DNA from: Tetrapyrgos nigripes
Taxonomy: Eukaryota > Basidiomycota > Agaricomycetes > Agaricales > Campanellaceae
Assembly: GCA_013368315.1 (NCBI GenBank)
Contig: JAACJM010000087.1
Span: forward strand, 186,001-250,000
DNA: 64,000 nucleotides
Reading direction: 5' to 3'
Below the pieces are notes generated by a model. It was not told the DNA's origin. It saw only the letters and a list, made by a program, of their open reading frames with translations, and made no database searches. Made by a program: the position numbers and the translations under genes. Of the stretch, positions 11,661-23,428 are shown piece by piece. Every line of letters starts with the position of its first letter. Position 1 is the first letter of the stretch.

Positions 11661-11924
11661 ACTGGGAGTAGTCCTGTAGCAGATGGCCCTAAATATAGTA
11701 CTATGTACCCTTCAACTTGAGCCATGTTGTTCTATGAGCACTACATAGCCTATATTTTAGCTGCTGTTGATTATGTAGTTCTACGGCAAGTGGTGCTATG
11801 TAGATGATATAGTGTACATAGTAAAGTTCTCCCACTGCCTCCATTCCAAATAAATCAGGACCACTTACATACACCAGCAAATTGCCAACAAACCAATTGT
11901 AAATGAGAAAGCATCTTATCATTA

Positions 11925-12656
11925 GAGAGCTTGCGCAGAGCCACCTGCAGCCACATGTGGCTTAGTAAGCATGCGCAGAGCGGTTGGCTCGAAATTGTGT
12001 GCGCAACCCAAGTGCAGCCATATCTCGCTCGTCAGCCCAACAACTGCCTCCCTTCCTCTTTGATTCTCAGTTGGCATCACAATCAAGGCCACAAACTTAC
12101 TGTGCAGCTCTGTGCACCATGGTACTGTAGGACATGTCAGAAGTATGGCAGGAACATTTGGCAGCTTTCATCAGGATACACTGGTGTGTATGCTGCTTTC
12201 TGTGTATTTTTTGGGCTTAAAACTGATTTAGGATGCCTAGAATGGTCCAGTCCCCTGCATCTCTGAGCTGGCCCTAAGCAATGATGCTGTTATGCATCCT
12301 CCCTCACCACTCTGCGCTTTCTCTCCAGATATCCTCACCTATCATCCTTTTTTTTCATCAAACATACTGTCTGACCCCAGCATCCTTTCCAGTTCATCTG
12401 TCTGTCCAGAGAAGCACATTATTTCTCTCACAAGCTCTCATAGTTCATATATGTCAAATCTCTGTTATGCTAGTTTTTGTACATCATATCCCTATTCCTG
12501 GATGCTCCCTCCATCACTTCCTATGCTTGTTTTGCATGTACTTACTGTAGCTACCTCAATATACGCTTTGCAACTTGCCCACACGATTTCGAGCCAATTA
12601 CTCTGCGCATGCTTACTAAGCCACACGTGGCTGCAGGTGGCTCTGCGCAAGCTCTC
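11925..12656. mobile_element. TIR element of 732 bp with TA target duplication (Tc1/mariner-like, non-autonomous)
   Basis: About 95 bases starting GAGAGCTTGCGCAGAGCC at the left are repeated in reverse complement at the right, ending at 12656. The element is flanked by TA at 11923-11924 and 12657-12658. A TA duplication is the hallmark of Tc1/mariner elements. The inside has no transposase motif; open frames there are short and unremarkable. The superfamily rests on the two-base duplication only. Confidence 0.6.
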
Positions 12657-12658
12657 TA

Positions 12659-14631
12659 TTAATATCACAACTATGAAATACATCAAGATATGTAGTGAAT
12701 ATACATATACAGTGGCAAAGGCAAAGACGCACATGGAACATGGAGGCAAGGAAGGATGCGGAGAGGTTTAAAAGAACAAAAGAACAAAGTGATTAGCATG
12801 CTGCAAAAAGGTGAAGTTAGACGTTGTTACATACCACAGTGATCAATCCTGAGTGCTCGAGTACAAACGTTGCACTGCATGTCATGGGTCAAATCAGTTC
12901 TTTGAGTGTAAACAGATCAAGATACTTATGAAGCCAACAAAAAGAGGAATGGCAGACAGTGAAGGCACAGAAGGTTGTCGTAGTGGAAATGACAGTCTCT
13001 GCAGGTTCCAGCTAGGCCTCAATAATCAAATTTGACCTTGACACTGCCAACCAATGGCCTCTATCCTTATGCCGGTCAGATCACAGTAGAAGACAGATCC
13101 CGTAAGTCTTTGTGATGTGAGTTAGTTAAATGTATTATGCACATTACAAGCTCTTCTCTTGCTGTCGTTCCATATGCCAATGATCAGTCCTTTGTACTGA
13201 CCTCTTCCTGATGCATCATATGAATAACTTGGCTGGACTTGCAGTCTGGAACGTTCGTGCGATGACTGTAAATCCTTAAAGAGTTGTAAAGCTGTATCAC
13301 TGCAGCGCATGGCAAATCCAATGATCTTTGCAGGGCATATCAGTGAAAAGATGACAAGTTGATGGGGGCGCAGAACCAGCAAAGGTTGATTTATCTGCAC
13401 AGTATTTTATACAAGCGGCTCTGACAGAGTTTGAATGGAAAATGACTCAACTGCACATGTGATTGCACTACAGTTTCCAGTGACTGGTTTTGAGTCTCGA
13501 CTTCATCTGCAACTGCAACTGCAACTGCAACCACTGAGCTGCATCTTGGAATCCACATTAATTTGGTTTGCGAGGGTAGGGAGTGGAATGGGGATATGAT
13601 GCAGATGACATGATGGCAGGTGGGTACTGGATGGACCAGGATGGTTGCTTTTGATGGTCAACAGCTGTACAGAGCAAGTATACATATACGTTGTCGTGTA
13701 TATAACACGACAACAAGAGGACTGCGACAAGGTGGTGGTGGTCTGGTGATGGTGGTATGTTCGTGTAATACCATGATCCTTTTTTGCTCTGTGAACTCTC
13801 CTCTCTCTCCTCTCTCTCCTCAGTTACAAATGACACTTTTATCCATGATTTCCTCCCTCCCCTCTCTACACTTCGTTCCCTTCATCATTTCAGGCCTGTC
13901 TGCATTACACAGTGACTTGACTTAACCTGTTTTCTTATTCTTGTGTATACATATGTATGGCAATCACAATTATTTTGTCAATTTATCATCCATGATGTGC
14001 AAAGTTTGATCAGAGCCTTATGAGAGGCATAGTCTACATTGCCATGGCCAGGACTACAATGCCATATGTAGACAATATAGGTACCCTCACTGGCTACATC
14101 ATCTACAGTATTTGCAGAGCTGACTATATTGGCCATGGATACAATATCAGCCTGTCTTTGACTACATAGGACAATGTCATATATATTGGCAGGGGCTTGC
14201 TACCTAGTACTACATTCACTCTGTTGCACTTACGTATCTGCCACCAGTGCTACAGCTTTTTGACCCTTTTCCTGATGCTATGGCAAAATTTTCTTCAATT
14301 TTTCTCATATGATGAAGATAACAGATTTACAATGCTATCTACCAGCTCTACAGCATATTGAGAGGTGCAATTCTACAGTCTAATGACTGACCAAAATCTA
14401 GTCTCGAGTATCCAGCCTACAATACATCTTAACACACTTTGTGTGATGTATGTAGTCTGGTGCAAATCAATAGGTGCGGGCAGTACCGTAAAGTTATGAC
14501 ATAATCACACAGAGTCCCACGACCCCTTTCCTTACTGCTGCCATTGTCAGTGTGTTCTGATCCTCATTCTGACCTCACTCTGATGCTGTTTGCCCTCATA
14601 AGTCTTTAATTTACCTCTATATACATCTACC
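12659..14631. other. No gene recognised; simple repeats
   Basis: Contains a CAACTG hexamer run at 13507-13532, a CTCTCTC run at 13799-13823 and, at about 14275-14400, a plus-orientation piece of the dispersed repeat seen at 7210-7330. A sequence resembling GTTATGACATAATCACA at 14492-14508 is shared with the short inverted-repeat element at 17057. Open frames here look random. Confidence 0.5.
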
Positions 14632-15111
14632 ATGGAAATTGAAGCACCGAAAGCCAAGAAACCCTGCCGAAGATACTTCACTCAAGCAAATGTCCCCTCT
14701 ATCCCCACTCCTCCTTCTGATGTCACCGCTATGCTATACTGGATTCATATGCCTTCAGAATTGCCCTTTCTGGCTAGGCTAGACACAAATGTGACTCTTG
14801 GCACTCAATGCAATGTTACACCAAGTCAGAATTTGCTTCTCGACTCACTGTTTTCCCATACGGAATCTGTTCCAGTGGACCTCAGTACAGATGCCATGGA
14901 CTTTGATCCAGGCTCTCCAGATATGCTGGTCAATTCTCCGTCATTTCCTATCCCCAACTCTCCCCTCTCAAGTCCCATTCAACTCTTATCAAATGAAAAC
15001 CCTTTGGAACAATCTAGGAATGCTTTTGAGAGGGTCAAGTATGATGTGCATGTTGGTTCTTTCGTTAGAATGCCAAATGAGATGGTAGCCCTTGCCTATC
15101 AGTTCGAGTGA
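14632..15111 (+). CDS. Hypothetical 159-residue open frame, doubtful
   Basis: The frame starts at an ATG in a good context (ACCATGG), about 20 bases after a TATATA, and has a Ser/Pro-rich acidic middle. Its last 120 bases lie antisense to the helicase relic (14989-15306, minus), so at least that part is not selected coding on this strand. No domain is recognised. It may be chance, or a small gene whose 3' end overlaps the relic. Confidence 0.25.
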   Translation: MEIEAPKAKKPCRRYFTQANVPSIPTPPSDVTAMLYWIHMPSELPFLARLDTNVTLGTQCNVTPSQNLLLDSLFSHTESVPVDLSTDAMDFDPGSPDMLVNSPSFPIPNSPLSSPIQLLSNENPLEQSRNAFERVKYDVHVGSFVRMPNEMVALAYQFE

Positions 15112-15800
15112 TTGACAGATTTCGTCAGCTGTAATGATAGAAATAGATTCAGGAAGGAATCCATGAGTGAGAGCACCGATATTGTCGAAAGCAGGCCGAG
15201 ATTTGGGACCCCATCTGCAGATGAGGTGTACTTCATCAACGCAAAACAGAACAAGATCGTTTTTGAAGTTTTCCTTACGCATGATATCCCACCATTCGCA
15301 GATCAAGTCCCAAGACTTACGAGATTGAGTTTCTTGTCCACTCAGTACTTTGTGATTGTTTCTCTGCAGTATGAAAGACTGTGGAGACCAAAGCTCTCAA
15401 GATTGTGAATCTTAACATAAAATTAGAAACACCTTTGCTGAAAAACCTCAATTTGACTTACAATACTGCTAGCTAGACCTTTCATTGGTGTTATTACAAT
15501 AGCTACAGAATTTCTCTGTACTGGGAGAGGCAGATATTTGTCGCGATGGAGTGATAGTTCATGATGAACTATAAGTGGTACTGTGAAAAGAGCCAATTTC
15601 CCAGAGCCAGTTCCAGTGAATAGAAGTACATGTTCATTGTTGAGAACATTGAGGATAGGTGTAGTTTGGGTCATTGAGGGATACAGAGAGAGACAACAGA
15701 GTTGAATGTTTCCAGGGTGACGGGATTGGTCCAAGTTGGTTTTGAAGACATCGTCATTGAGAGATATACTAGTAAAGATGGATAGAAAGTAAAAATAGCC
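14989..15800 (-). pseudogene. RecQ-like DNA helicase relic
   Basis: On the minus strand a Walker A (TGTGSGK, about 15620) is followed by VAIVITPMKGL, then, after a broken stretch at 15306-15423, by the DEAD-box equivalent VDEVHLI with RWG and R-x-F, and by GYHLIWHSNERTNM. This order and spacing fit the N-terminal helicase lobe of RecQ-type helicases, which are often multiplied in fungal genomes. The residue after the Walker lysine is Leu rather than Thr/Ser. The C-terminal helicase lobe is missing and several stops interrupt the frame, so this is a truncated copy. Confidence 0.7.
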
Positions 15801-16347
15801 AACACACAGTAGAGCTGATTAGCGGTGCCCATTTTTGCGTTTTCGGAGTTTTCCAGATGCTGATGGGCCAAGTCTCTACTAAATTCTGGTTTGAATGAAC
15901 GCCGACCCGCTTGGCAGCCCCTAAAACGTGAGGCACCTGTCAGTACATTGTTCATGCCCAACGACCACAATAATGACTGTGAGCATTGTCGACAGAGGCT
16001 ACAAGCCATTGTTGCTTTCCTCCCATCAATTCTAGAGCCTTGGAACATACAAGATAGGTATAAGGATTGGGATTGTAGGCAAAGCCATATGGAGGTACGA
16101 AATTCTGAGCCATGTATTAGTGAATAGCTGAAGGTAGAGTATGTATGTAGAAGTACTAAATGAAGGGTGAATGAAGGGAGGTGTTGAGCTCTAGACGCAA
16201 CAGTGCTTGCGTAAGTGTTTTTCCCTTACTAAGCCTCAGCTAAGTGGCGGCTAAAAATTTTGACAGCTCGGAGAAATCCAAAGGCTGCTGCTAATCAGCT
16301 CTAGTGAGAATGCGGTCAGGAAGTAGCTGGCAGTGGCGGTAAGAGGA
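15800..16347. other. No gene recognised
   Basis: Short frames on both strands only. The part before 15860 may be decayed 5' sequence of the helicase relic. The sequence on both sides of 16348-17034 would join to one continuous stretch if the hAT-like element were removed. Confidence 0.4.
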
Positions 16348-16355
16348 GAAATAGT

Positions 16356-17026
16356 CAAGGGGGGGCAGACTTTTTCTTAAAGACATAGGGTTGATTTTTT
16401 TTTAAGGTCTGGCTGGCTGACCAACCAACCATTCCTTATGTAATTATACCAAATTTAGTAATTCCCATGCATGACGATGTGTCATTATCTGCAACTTCGG
16501 CTCGCCATCGCTCGAACCACCATGATTATCAATGCATACATACCAAAATCCTTCGGAGCAGCATCATATAAGTAAGGTTCATTTTTTTATGTGACTTCCC
16601 TGTAAAATCTAGTTATGTATCTATATGGTAATGTATACCATATTGGTACCTAGGTGTGTTTTGGGTGTGTTTGGCTCAAAAAATATAACATTGATAGCTC
16701 TGGAGCACGATATTACTGGAAAGTAAATCTTTCTATAGAAATAGAAACAAACCTGCTGATGGGGGTCTGACATGAATGTTATTCAGAAAGGATTTTGCAC
16801 GTGGGATGTTAAGAACCATCACAACTTTCCAAATTGGATACAAACACTAAGAATCCTTACATATACACTGCGGGAGACCTTAATTTCAACGATTGTCATG
16901 AAAAATGACTTGGAATGCTTCAGAAGACACTCGAAAAAAAAGTGGCTACAAATTTTTTTTTAAGGACCATTTGACTGATTGACCGTCCGGCCCCATGTTA
17001 CGGAACCACGGCCCGCCCTCCCCTTG
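16356..17026. mobile_element. hAT-like non-autonomous element, 671 bp, poly-G TIR
   Basis: The ends are CAAGGGGGGGCAGAC and CGCCCTCCCCTTG, and the element is flanked by a perfect 8-bp duplication GAAATAGT (16348-16355 and 17027-17034). Eight-base duplications are typical of hAT transposons. No transposase is encoded. Two other elements in the window (27795-28187 and 58699-59223) have related CAAGGGG ends. Confidence 0.8.
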
Positions 17027-17056
17027 GAAATAGTCGGGCTAGGAGCGTGGGAGCCT

Positions 17057-17206
17057 GTGTGATTATCTCATAACTTTGCAGCGGTGCCCGCACTGCGAGA
17101 TTACCATAAGACTAACCAAAATTGTGGGAGTGTCATTAGCTTATGCAACAAGCTCTGGCGCAGCCCCGAACTGTGCCCGCGAAAAGTTATGAGGTAATCA
17201 TCAAAT
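17057..17206. mobile_element. Short inverted-repeat element (MITE-like, about 150 bp)
   Basis: The ends TGATTATCTCATAACTTT and its inverted partner GTTATGAGGTAATCA face each other. The centre contains a piece of the dispersed repeat seen at 7160-7230 (AACAAGCTCTGGCGC). Exact ends and target duplication are not clear. Confidence 0.5.
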
Positions 17207-17279
17207 ATTCTCATGGGGGATTTCCCCAGTATTTTGATCACTTCTCATTGTAACTCTCTCATTTTTATTTCAAATACAG

Positions 17280-18310
17280 TATTACTGAGTGCTTCTGAAA
17301 CTATATACTGGGGAAAGGTGCCACTGCTTCGCATGGCAAATTATGAGGCCCATTGTATAAGTAAGTAATACTGTAAAATTGACTAAAAGAAATTAGATAG
17401 AGCTTAATATCTTCTGTAATGACATCTTGAACGTTGGGTGGAGGAGCCCATAGTGGTTCAGAGAGTGGCAGTTGGACTTGTGATGGCTGCTGAGGGAAAA
17501 TAAATACGCCTGAAGCTCGTCGTGGTTGGTGGGCGGCAAGGCAGAAATGAGCTATGACGTATCGAGCGTCAGTTCGGGTACTTCGGAGCGCTGTGGTGGC
17601 GTGTAAAAGTTAGAACCTGTGAGAACCTTTGCTACTCAATTGAGGGGTCGACATAAGTTAACTCGGCCTAAAGGGCCTCGTAACATGTGATACAAGATGA
17701 GCTAGAACTCGTAATACGGAGCAAGCTTCAATTCCGTGAGTGTACAGCCACTTGCATCTGAAGCTTTTGCTGCTTGTTTGCTGCAATTCTTGCGCTCGGA
17801 ATAAGTACATATACTCAAATATTCCTAACCAAATTTTGCAGGCAACATAGTACAAATTCTCTGAGCATATACATGAAAAAGCGAAGGGATTCGAGCTTGA
17901 AAGACGCATGCCATTGATATGCCGGTAGGATTACATAATCACTTTTTGTGGGCGCAGCGCCCTATAACATAAACTCCAGACTACACATGTACTGGGGCAA
18001 AGGGCCATCGCTTCGCGTGGCAAATTACGAGGCCCTTTGATGTAGTCTAACTCAGGTTATGCAGAAGGGAGGGAGAATCAGTGGAAAGTGAGAGGGAAGA
18101 AGGGCGTTAAGCAGACTGATTTGACACGCTAGCATGATGTCGTGGTTATTGACGTCAACAGTCCTTGGATCTGGTCCAGACCAAGTCTGGACACTCTGGT
18201 TGTCGGGAAGGGCAAAGACCGGCTGTGGCAACAAAAAGGGGTGGGAGTTTGAGGTCGTGGTAAAATTTTTGAGGTCGACATAAGTTAACTTAGCCTTTAA
18301 GAGGCCTCGT
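17280..18310. repeat. Cluster of short repeats with GGGCCTCGTAA / TTACGAGGCCC
   Basis: GGGCCTCGTAA at about 17677 faces TTACGAGGCCC at about 18024, so a 350-base segment has short inverted ends. The neighbouring words TACTGGGG...GCTTCGC-TGGCAAATTA (17286 and 17990) and GTCGACATAAGTTAACT (17646 and 18271) each occur twice. No gene is seen. Confidence 0.45.
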
Positions 18311-18355
18311 AATATAGATATAGTTCTTTGAAGATTTCCTTGTATTCCTCACATG
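18311..18355 (+). repeat. Possible Ty3 LTR scrap
   Basis: About 45 bases (ATATAGATATAGTTCTTTGA and following) match the start of the Ty3 LTR at 7057-7010 on the element strand, then similarity stops. It may be a truncated solo LTR. Confidence 0.35.
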
Positions 18356-18843
18356 GAAACTAAGTGGTCCTAGCAACGGCCAAATCTTAGATTTTAGATC
18401 TATCTATGTACACAGAGTAGATTAACCCTATGTACTTGGGCCCTACAGGTTTGATCACCAGATGCGTTGAAAGGTCGGCTCTGTGTCGGCTTCCCGTGAG
18501 GAAGCCAGAGGTTGGCTTCCCATGAGCTCACCTCCAGTGTCTGAGTAGTCTGTTATCAAGAATGCATGATATGATATGAAGATGTAATGAGATGATGGTA
18601 TTTTTGAGAGACAAAGATTCTCGACAATGACTGTACAATATTTCACTCAAGTGCCTTCAACAATGCTAGAGTCATTTTGATCCAATATGCTCTGTGAGAG
18701 AGCTGAGGCCAATACGAATCGCTGAGGACTGCCCGACTATCTGAGTTCCATCCAACTATGTCCAGCCCTGGTGGATCTCTATAGAGATGCCCATACATCT
18801 AATTACGACTCATAACTGCTTTCCCTGCATGCCATTTGTGATT

Positions 18844-20023
18844 TCAGTTTCTCTTCCTCTTTTTAGCAGGCACAGGAGTATCCTCGTGGTCAGAGTCTTG
18901 CATTGGGTTCTCTGCAGACATGGAAGCAGCTGCACTGGAAGCAAATCCCTGTAAATCTGCTGCCATACAGGGGTATTACAGCAGCCTTACAATAAGTCAT
19001 TCAATAAGTAATACACCTTACATTACAGGAGTATTACAAACACATATATTTTTCAGAACAATCCTGTAAGACTGCTGTAAATCAGGGTGGATTACAGCAA
19101 CATTTCAGTGTGACATAGTGTCACAATAATACATTCTGTAATACTGCTGAGAAATACAAAGGTATTTCAGAGTGACACTGGAAGAAATTCCTGGACTTGT
19201 CATAAGGCTGCTGTAATACCCCTGTATGGCAGGGTAATTACAGGAATTTCTTCCAGTGTCACTCTGAAATACCTCTGTATTTCTCAGCAGTATTACAGAA
19301 TGTATTACTGTGACACTATGTCACACTGAAATGTTGCTGTAATCCACCCTGATTTACAGCAGTCTTACAGGATTGTTCTGAAAAATATATGTGTTTGTAA
19401 TACTCCTGTAATGTAAGGTGTATTACTTATTGAATGACTTGTAGTAAGGCTGCTGTAATACCCCTGTATGGCAGCGTATTTACAGGGATTTGCTTCCAGT
19501 GCTGTAGGACTTGCATGTGATGGGTGGGTGATATGTCTGCAATTTGTAGAGTTGGAGGGTTGGCTCTTGTTCTCCATTGCTAAGCTGCTCTAGAAGCAGC
19601 ACCTGCAGACATTGAATGAGAGAGGGACATTCAGGCAACTCTCTGATTTTCCAGGCTGATTCATGATTGTTAGAGGCATCTGTGAATTCGTTGAAGGTAT
19701 CAAGCCTGATATGTATAGTGTTCCCATCATTGAATACTGCACAATGAAAGGTGCGTACAAACCATCCTCCATTTAGAACGTCATAAGTCTGTATGTGATA
19801 TATGACTTTGATGTTGTCTTCTTCTGTCCTAAGAGGAACTGATCTTGCCCATTTGTTTAGTTGCTGTGGGCCAGTGAAGTGATGTCATAGCCAAATCTGG
19901 CACACAGCAGTTGCTGCTGCACAAGTTCTATCTTGCCTTATGCAACTCATACAATTTCTATATGCAAAGTCCATTATATAGTCTCCTAAATTGGCAATGC
20001 TCACAAAATTTCCTGTTATTTTC
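18844..20023 (-). pseudogene. Unrecognised protein-coding relic split by a foldback element
   Basis: On the minus strand a frame is open from about 20023 to 19505 apart from one TGA at 19885-19887. It reads like real protein (IRQDRTCAAATAVCQIW, WFVRTFHCAVFNDGNTIHIR, ESAWKIRELPECPS). After a change of phase, the last part, ending KKRKRN at 18846, lies on the other side of the 569-bp element at 18933-19501. The tail is acidic, then basic. I do not recognise the family. Restoring the site by removing the element joins the two parts. Confidence 0.45.
18933..19501. mobile_element. Foldback element, 569 bp, CACTGG ends
   Basis: Two 243-base arms (18933-19175 and 19259-19501) are near-perfect reverse complements around an 83-base centre (19176-19258). 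The centre has its own inverted ends CACTGGAAGAAATTCCTG and CAGGAATTTCTTCCAGTG. The whole is flanked by CTG (18930-18932 and 19502-19504). CACTR ends with a 3-bp duplication are the signature of CACTA (EnSpm/CMC) transposons, so this is probably a non-autonomous member. No coding capacity. Confidence 0.75.
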
Positions 20024-20218
20024 ACTATCAGCTTCAAAGCTTAGACCCTTAAGGGTCACAGCACACTGTTGAAAGACCCTGACAACAATGTTGCTGCATG
20101 TTACATCCAGGACCGACTTTTTTTACACCTTCACTGATGTTCACATTGTTTCTGATGTTACAAGGTCTTTAGGCTGAGTTAACTTAAGTTGAGATCCCAT
20201 TTTATAACTTAGGTGACC

Positions 20219-20719
20219 CTTGCAATTCAATTTAAACTTTTCCATGCCTGCAAATTTCTATTGCCTGTCATGAACTGCTACAGTTCTTTGCCCTCCTTCT
20301 TCCTTTACTTCGTCATTAAACCTGGAATTCCTTCATCATTTATCTATTGCTTTTCCTCATTAATTTATACTCAGATTCACACTCAACGAACCCTATAATT
20401 TCTGTCAAACCTTATAATAACTGTCAATCACTTCTCTATGATTTGGTACCTATATCTATCCATATTTGATTTATTGTTCTCACCACTGTTCTATTTCCAT
20501 TAACCCTTTCTCATCCCTTAGACTTTCTCATATATACTTGTGATCCTTTGTAACAGATTCCCTAGTTTGTTCACTTCATCTCCACTCTGTACATCTTCCT
20601 ACACAGTGTTGAGCCTAGTCAGCTAGCTAGCCTTCTTTTATCTCTACTTCAATCTATTATCTGTCCTGGTCTTTTGAGTGACTTGGGTGGTTTATTTGAG
20701 TGTATCGACAACCTTGACA
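20219..20719 (+). repeat. 5' LTR of Ty3 copy 2
   Basis: Ends CGACAACCTTGACA at 20719, and matches the LTR of copy 1 along its length (for example ATCTATCCATATTTGA and TTTGTTCACTTC). The start is taken near 20219 by alignment with TGTCCAATTC of copy 1; the terminal bases have mutated. Confidence 0.65.
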
Positions 20720-20893
20720 CTTGAACGAACTCTCCTACACCCACCTCACTATCTCGAATCCCCATTTCATCTTGTATCTCAAGCAATTTGATTTTGCATC
20801 GATTGCTGGCAGATACTACTTTGAGTAACTGGTGTAGCAACAATCGTCTTTCCCTTCCATGTATCTTGTTCACTCTGGCTACTGCTTTTCCCC

Positions 20894-21190
20894 CATAATT
20901 CACCTGAATACTACCAACCTCCTCTTCCTCTTCCACTCTACCTACCACATACCTGTTACTGGTACAGTCATGGACAAGGAATTAGGGCCAATCCTTGGAG
21001 TTACGATCAAAACTTTGTGTGTACAAAGTGTTGGGTTTGGAAACTGATACCAGGTGATGTTATTCTATCCATCTATTTGTACCTATGAGTCACCTTTGAC
21101 CTCGATACTGAGGAGACTGTTGTCAAGATCACTGGACCCTTGTTTTTCCAAGAATACAGCACACATACCCCACATTTCTCCATTATTCTT
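20894..21190 (+). pseudogene. Pre-gag open frame of Ty3 copy 2
   Basis: The frame through 20948 gives HTCYWYSHG, IRANPWSYD, WVWKLIPGDV and TEETVVKITGPLFF, matching the 5999-6454 frame of copy 1. A TGA at about 21077 interrupts it. Protein-level conservation with diverged DNA suggests that the frame was under selection in the family. Confidence 0.55.
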
Positions 21191-21225
21191 GAACCCAATC
21201 TCTAACTTCAAAGTAAACTCAGTTT

Positions 21226-22797
21226 ATGCCACCTCAACAGACTGAATCTGCTGATCCAACTCTTCCTTGTGCAAACTGTCCACATGTTTTCCACCCCCCC
21301 TCGATCTGAGATGCTGCTTACTTCTTTGAAGGTGGTAATGAATCTTGGGTACCTTGTAGCAGTCAACTGTGTTTAAACAGATACAACAGTCAAAGGCTCC
21401 CTTCCAAAGTAGTTTCAACTGGTCTCCACGTTATAACACAAAACCAGGAACTTGAAATTCAAAAAGCACATCCAGTAATTGACTCTGAAACTGAACAAGA
21501 CCAGGGGACATCCACTCCTACAAATACTCAACCAAACCCAGAATCTTCCTCCATATCCAATCCACCCTCTACATCTGCACCCCCACCTAGTACAAGTCCC
21601 AAACCTTTGTCCCCTGTAAATAGTTCTCCTGATCCATCAGAACCAAACGACCCTTCCTCTCCTATAATTCCATCCACTGAAGGACCATCTGTAGCCCCTC
21701 ATCGTCCAGCCCCTTCTCCTTCTCCCAATCCATCAGAACCTGACGACTCAGTTATGGCTGATGCAGCACCTAACAACTCCAATAGTACTTCTGAACAAGG
21801 AAGGAAATCTGATGCCTTCAATGGAGAACGTAATGAGGCTAAATGGTGGCTAGCCTTGTTTAACAACTACTTGCACATGAATAAAGCCAAGTACTCTACT
21901 GAGGAGAGTCAGGAGAAGATTGGGCATCACAACGTCTTACAGAACAAGATAATGATGAAGAGGATGAAGAGGTTAAACCAGAGAATCGGAGATGGATTAC
22001 TTTGAAGCAGATTCAAGATAGGTTCAAAAAGGACTTTAAGGCTCTTGCATTGGATAATGTAGCGAGAACCAAGATCAAAAATGCTAAGATGAAAGGAACA
22101 GACATTAGTAGTTATAATAGCATCTTTGATACATATGGAGAGGAATCTGACTTCAGAGAAATGGCCCTGTTGGAGTTCTATCAAGATGGTGAGGTGGTAG
22201 GACACACTTATCCAAAATGGGATGACTTCGAGGAGTACAAGGAGAAGGCTATGGACCTTCATTTGGAGTGGTTGAAGGAACAAGAGAGGTCTGTGCATTG
22301 GAAATCCTCTTCCACATCAAGAGCTAATCCAAGTCCTTCTGAAGGAAGGACAGTAGCAAGTGTTAATGTGCTCATGAATATGGGACCAGGTGTACAACCA
22401 TCTTTCACTCCTTTACCCAAGCTGACACCTGAAGAAAGGGATTGACTTCGTAAATTAGGAGCATGCTTTGCATGTAGACAACTTGGTCATATGAGCAACA
22501 AATGCCCGGTTTTCCCAAACAATACCCCGAGATCTTCTACAACTCAAAATACCTCTCGTACCTTGTTCCCTCATGCTGTTCAAACAGCTGAAACTTCAGG
22601 TTCAACTTCTTCATTGTCATTGTCTAGTTTGCCACCTGTAACAGTAGCTCAAACATTGTCTTCATCTCACAATGTAATTAAGGATATTTCAGATATGGTC
22701 AATAGGGTCAAGGGTTTGAAAGGAGAAGAAAAGGAGCAGGCTGCTGTATATTTGAAGGATGTTATGTCAGTTGGATTTTTGAATCACTCCCCTGTTA
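21226..22797 (+). pseudogene. Gag of Ty3 copy 2
   Basis: Starts MPPQQTESADP and follows copy 1 Gag. Interruptions: TGA near 21289 (CGA in copy 1), a deletion of about 40 bases near 21912 with frameshift, and TGA at 22443 (CGA in copy 1). The Pro/Ser-rich region, capsid-like region and CCHC knuckle (CFACRQLGHMSNKC, 22462-22503) are all recognisable. The C-terminal VYLKDVMS corresponds to the end of copy 1 Gag. Confidence 0.82.
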
Positions 22798-22892
22798 CGT
22801 TGTCAGGAGGAGTTGTACAATATGCTGGACAATATATGAACAATTGATATTGTGTGTTATACCCCTCTCATGAACATACCTTTCCATCAGAG

Positions 22893-23428
22893 TTGAGAAT
22901 GTTGGTGGTCACTCATAACCAACAGGTACCTTCAATAACACTCAAAACTGAACTTATCAGCAAAATTACTGGCAGGAAAATCAATGCAGAAGCTGTAGTG
23001 GATAGCGGTGCAGAAGGTATAATTATCAACAGTTGTTTCACACAAGAAAATCACTTGACCCTATCTCCTATCAAAAATCCATTCCCTGTATGCAATGTTG
23101 ATGGTTCCAAAAATACCATGGGATGAGTATGACATTACACCATTCAGAAACTTCAGATCTACTCCAAAACAAGGAATCATATCATGAGGAACAAGCCGAA
23201 TTCTATGTTACTGACATTGGAGACCATGATTGGTTAGAAGAGCATAACCCAAACATAGATTGGTCATTTTCTCAGGTGGATATGGTCAGATGTCCTGAAA
23301 CATGTACATTAGAGAATCCTCCTATTCTTAACCTATGGACAAAACCAAAATCTGCTGAACCAGCTAACATTGACCTGCGAGCTCATCACAAGGATTACCA
23401 AGTCAATTGGCTAGAACCAATCAGGTGA
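22893..23428 (+). pseudogene. Protease region of Ty3 copy 2
   Basis: Contains the catalytic DSGAEG at about 23000-23017. TGA at 23124 replaces a TGG of copy 1, and another TGA at 23426 replaces CGA. A few bases are lost near 23228, where the ILGTDW motif of copy 1 is shortened to HDW. Confidence 0.78.

Larger units (their letters stand above)
7058..11924. other. Gene-free mosaic of degenerate repeats
   Basis: No convincing coding frame is seen. The content is dispersed repeat pieces in both orientations, a direct repeat, an inverted repeat pair and a minisatellite, listed separately. The rest (for example 7700-8660 and 8810-9260) is AT-rich sequence in which I see nothing specific. Confidence 0.6.

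Noticed and set aside
12292..12771. 159-residue plus frame inside the TIR element
   Set aside because: It runs through the inverted end of the element, has no domain, and competes with frames of similar length on both strands.
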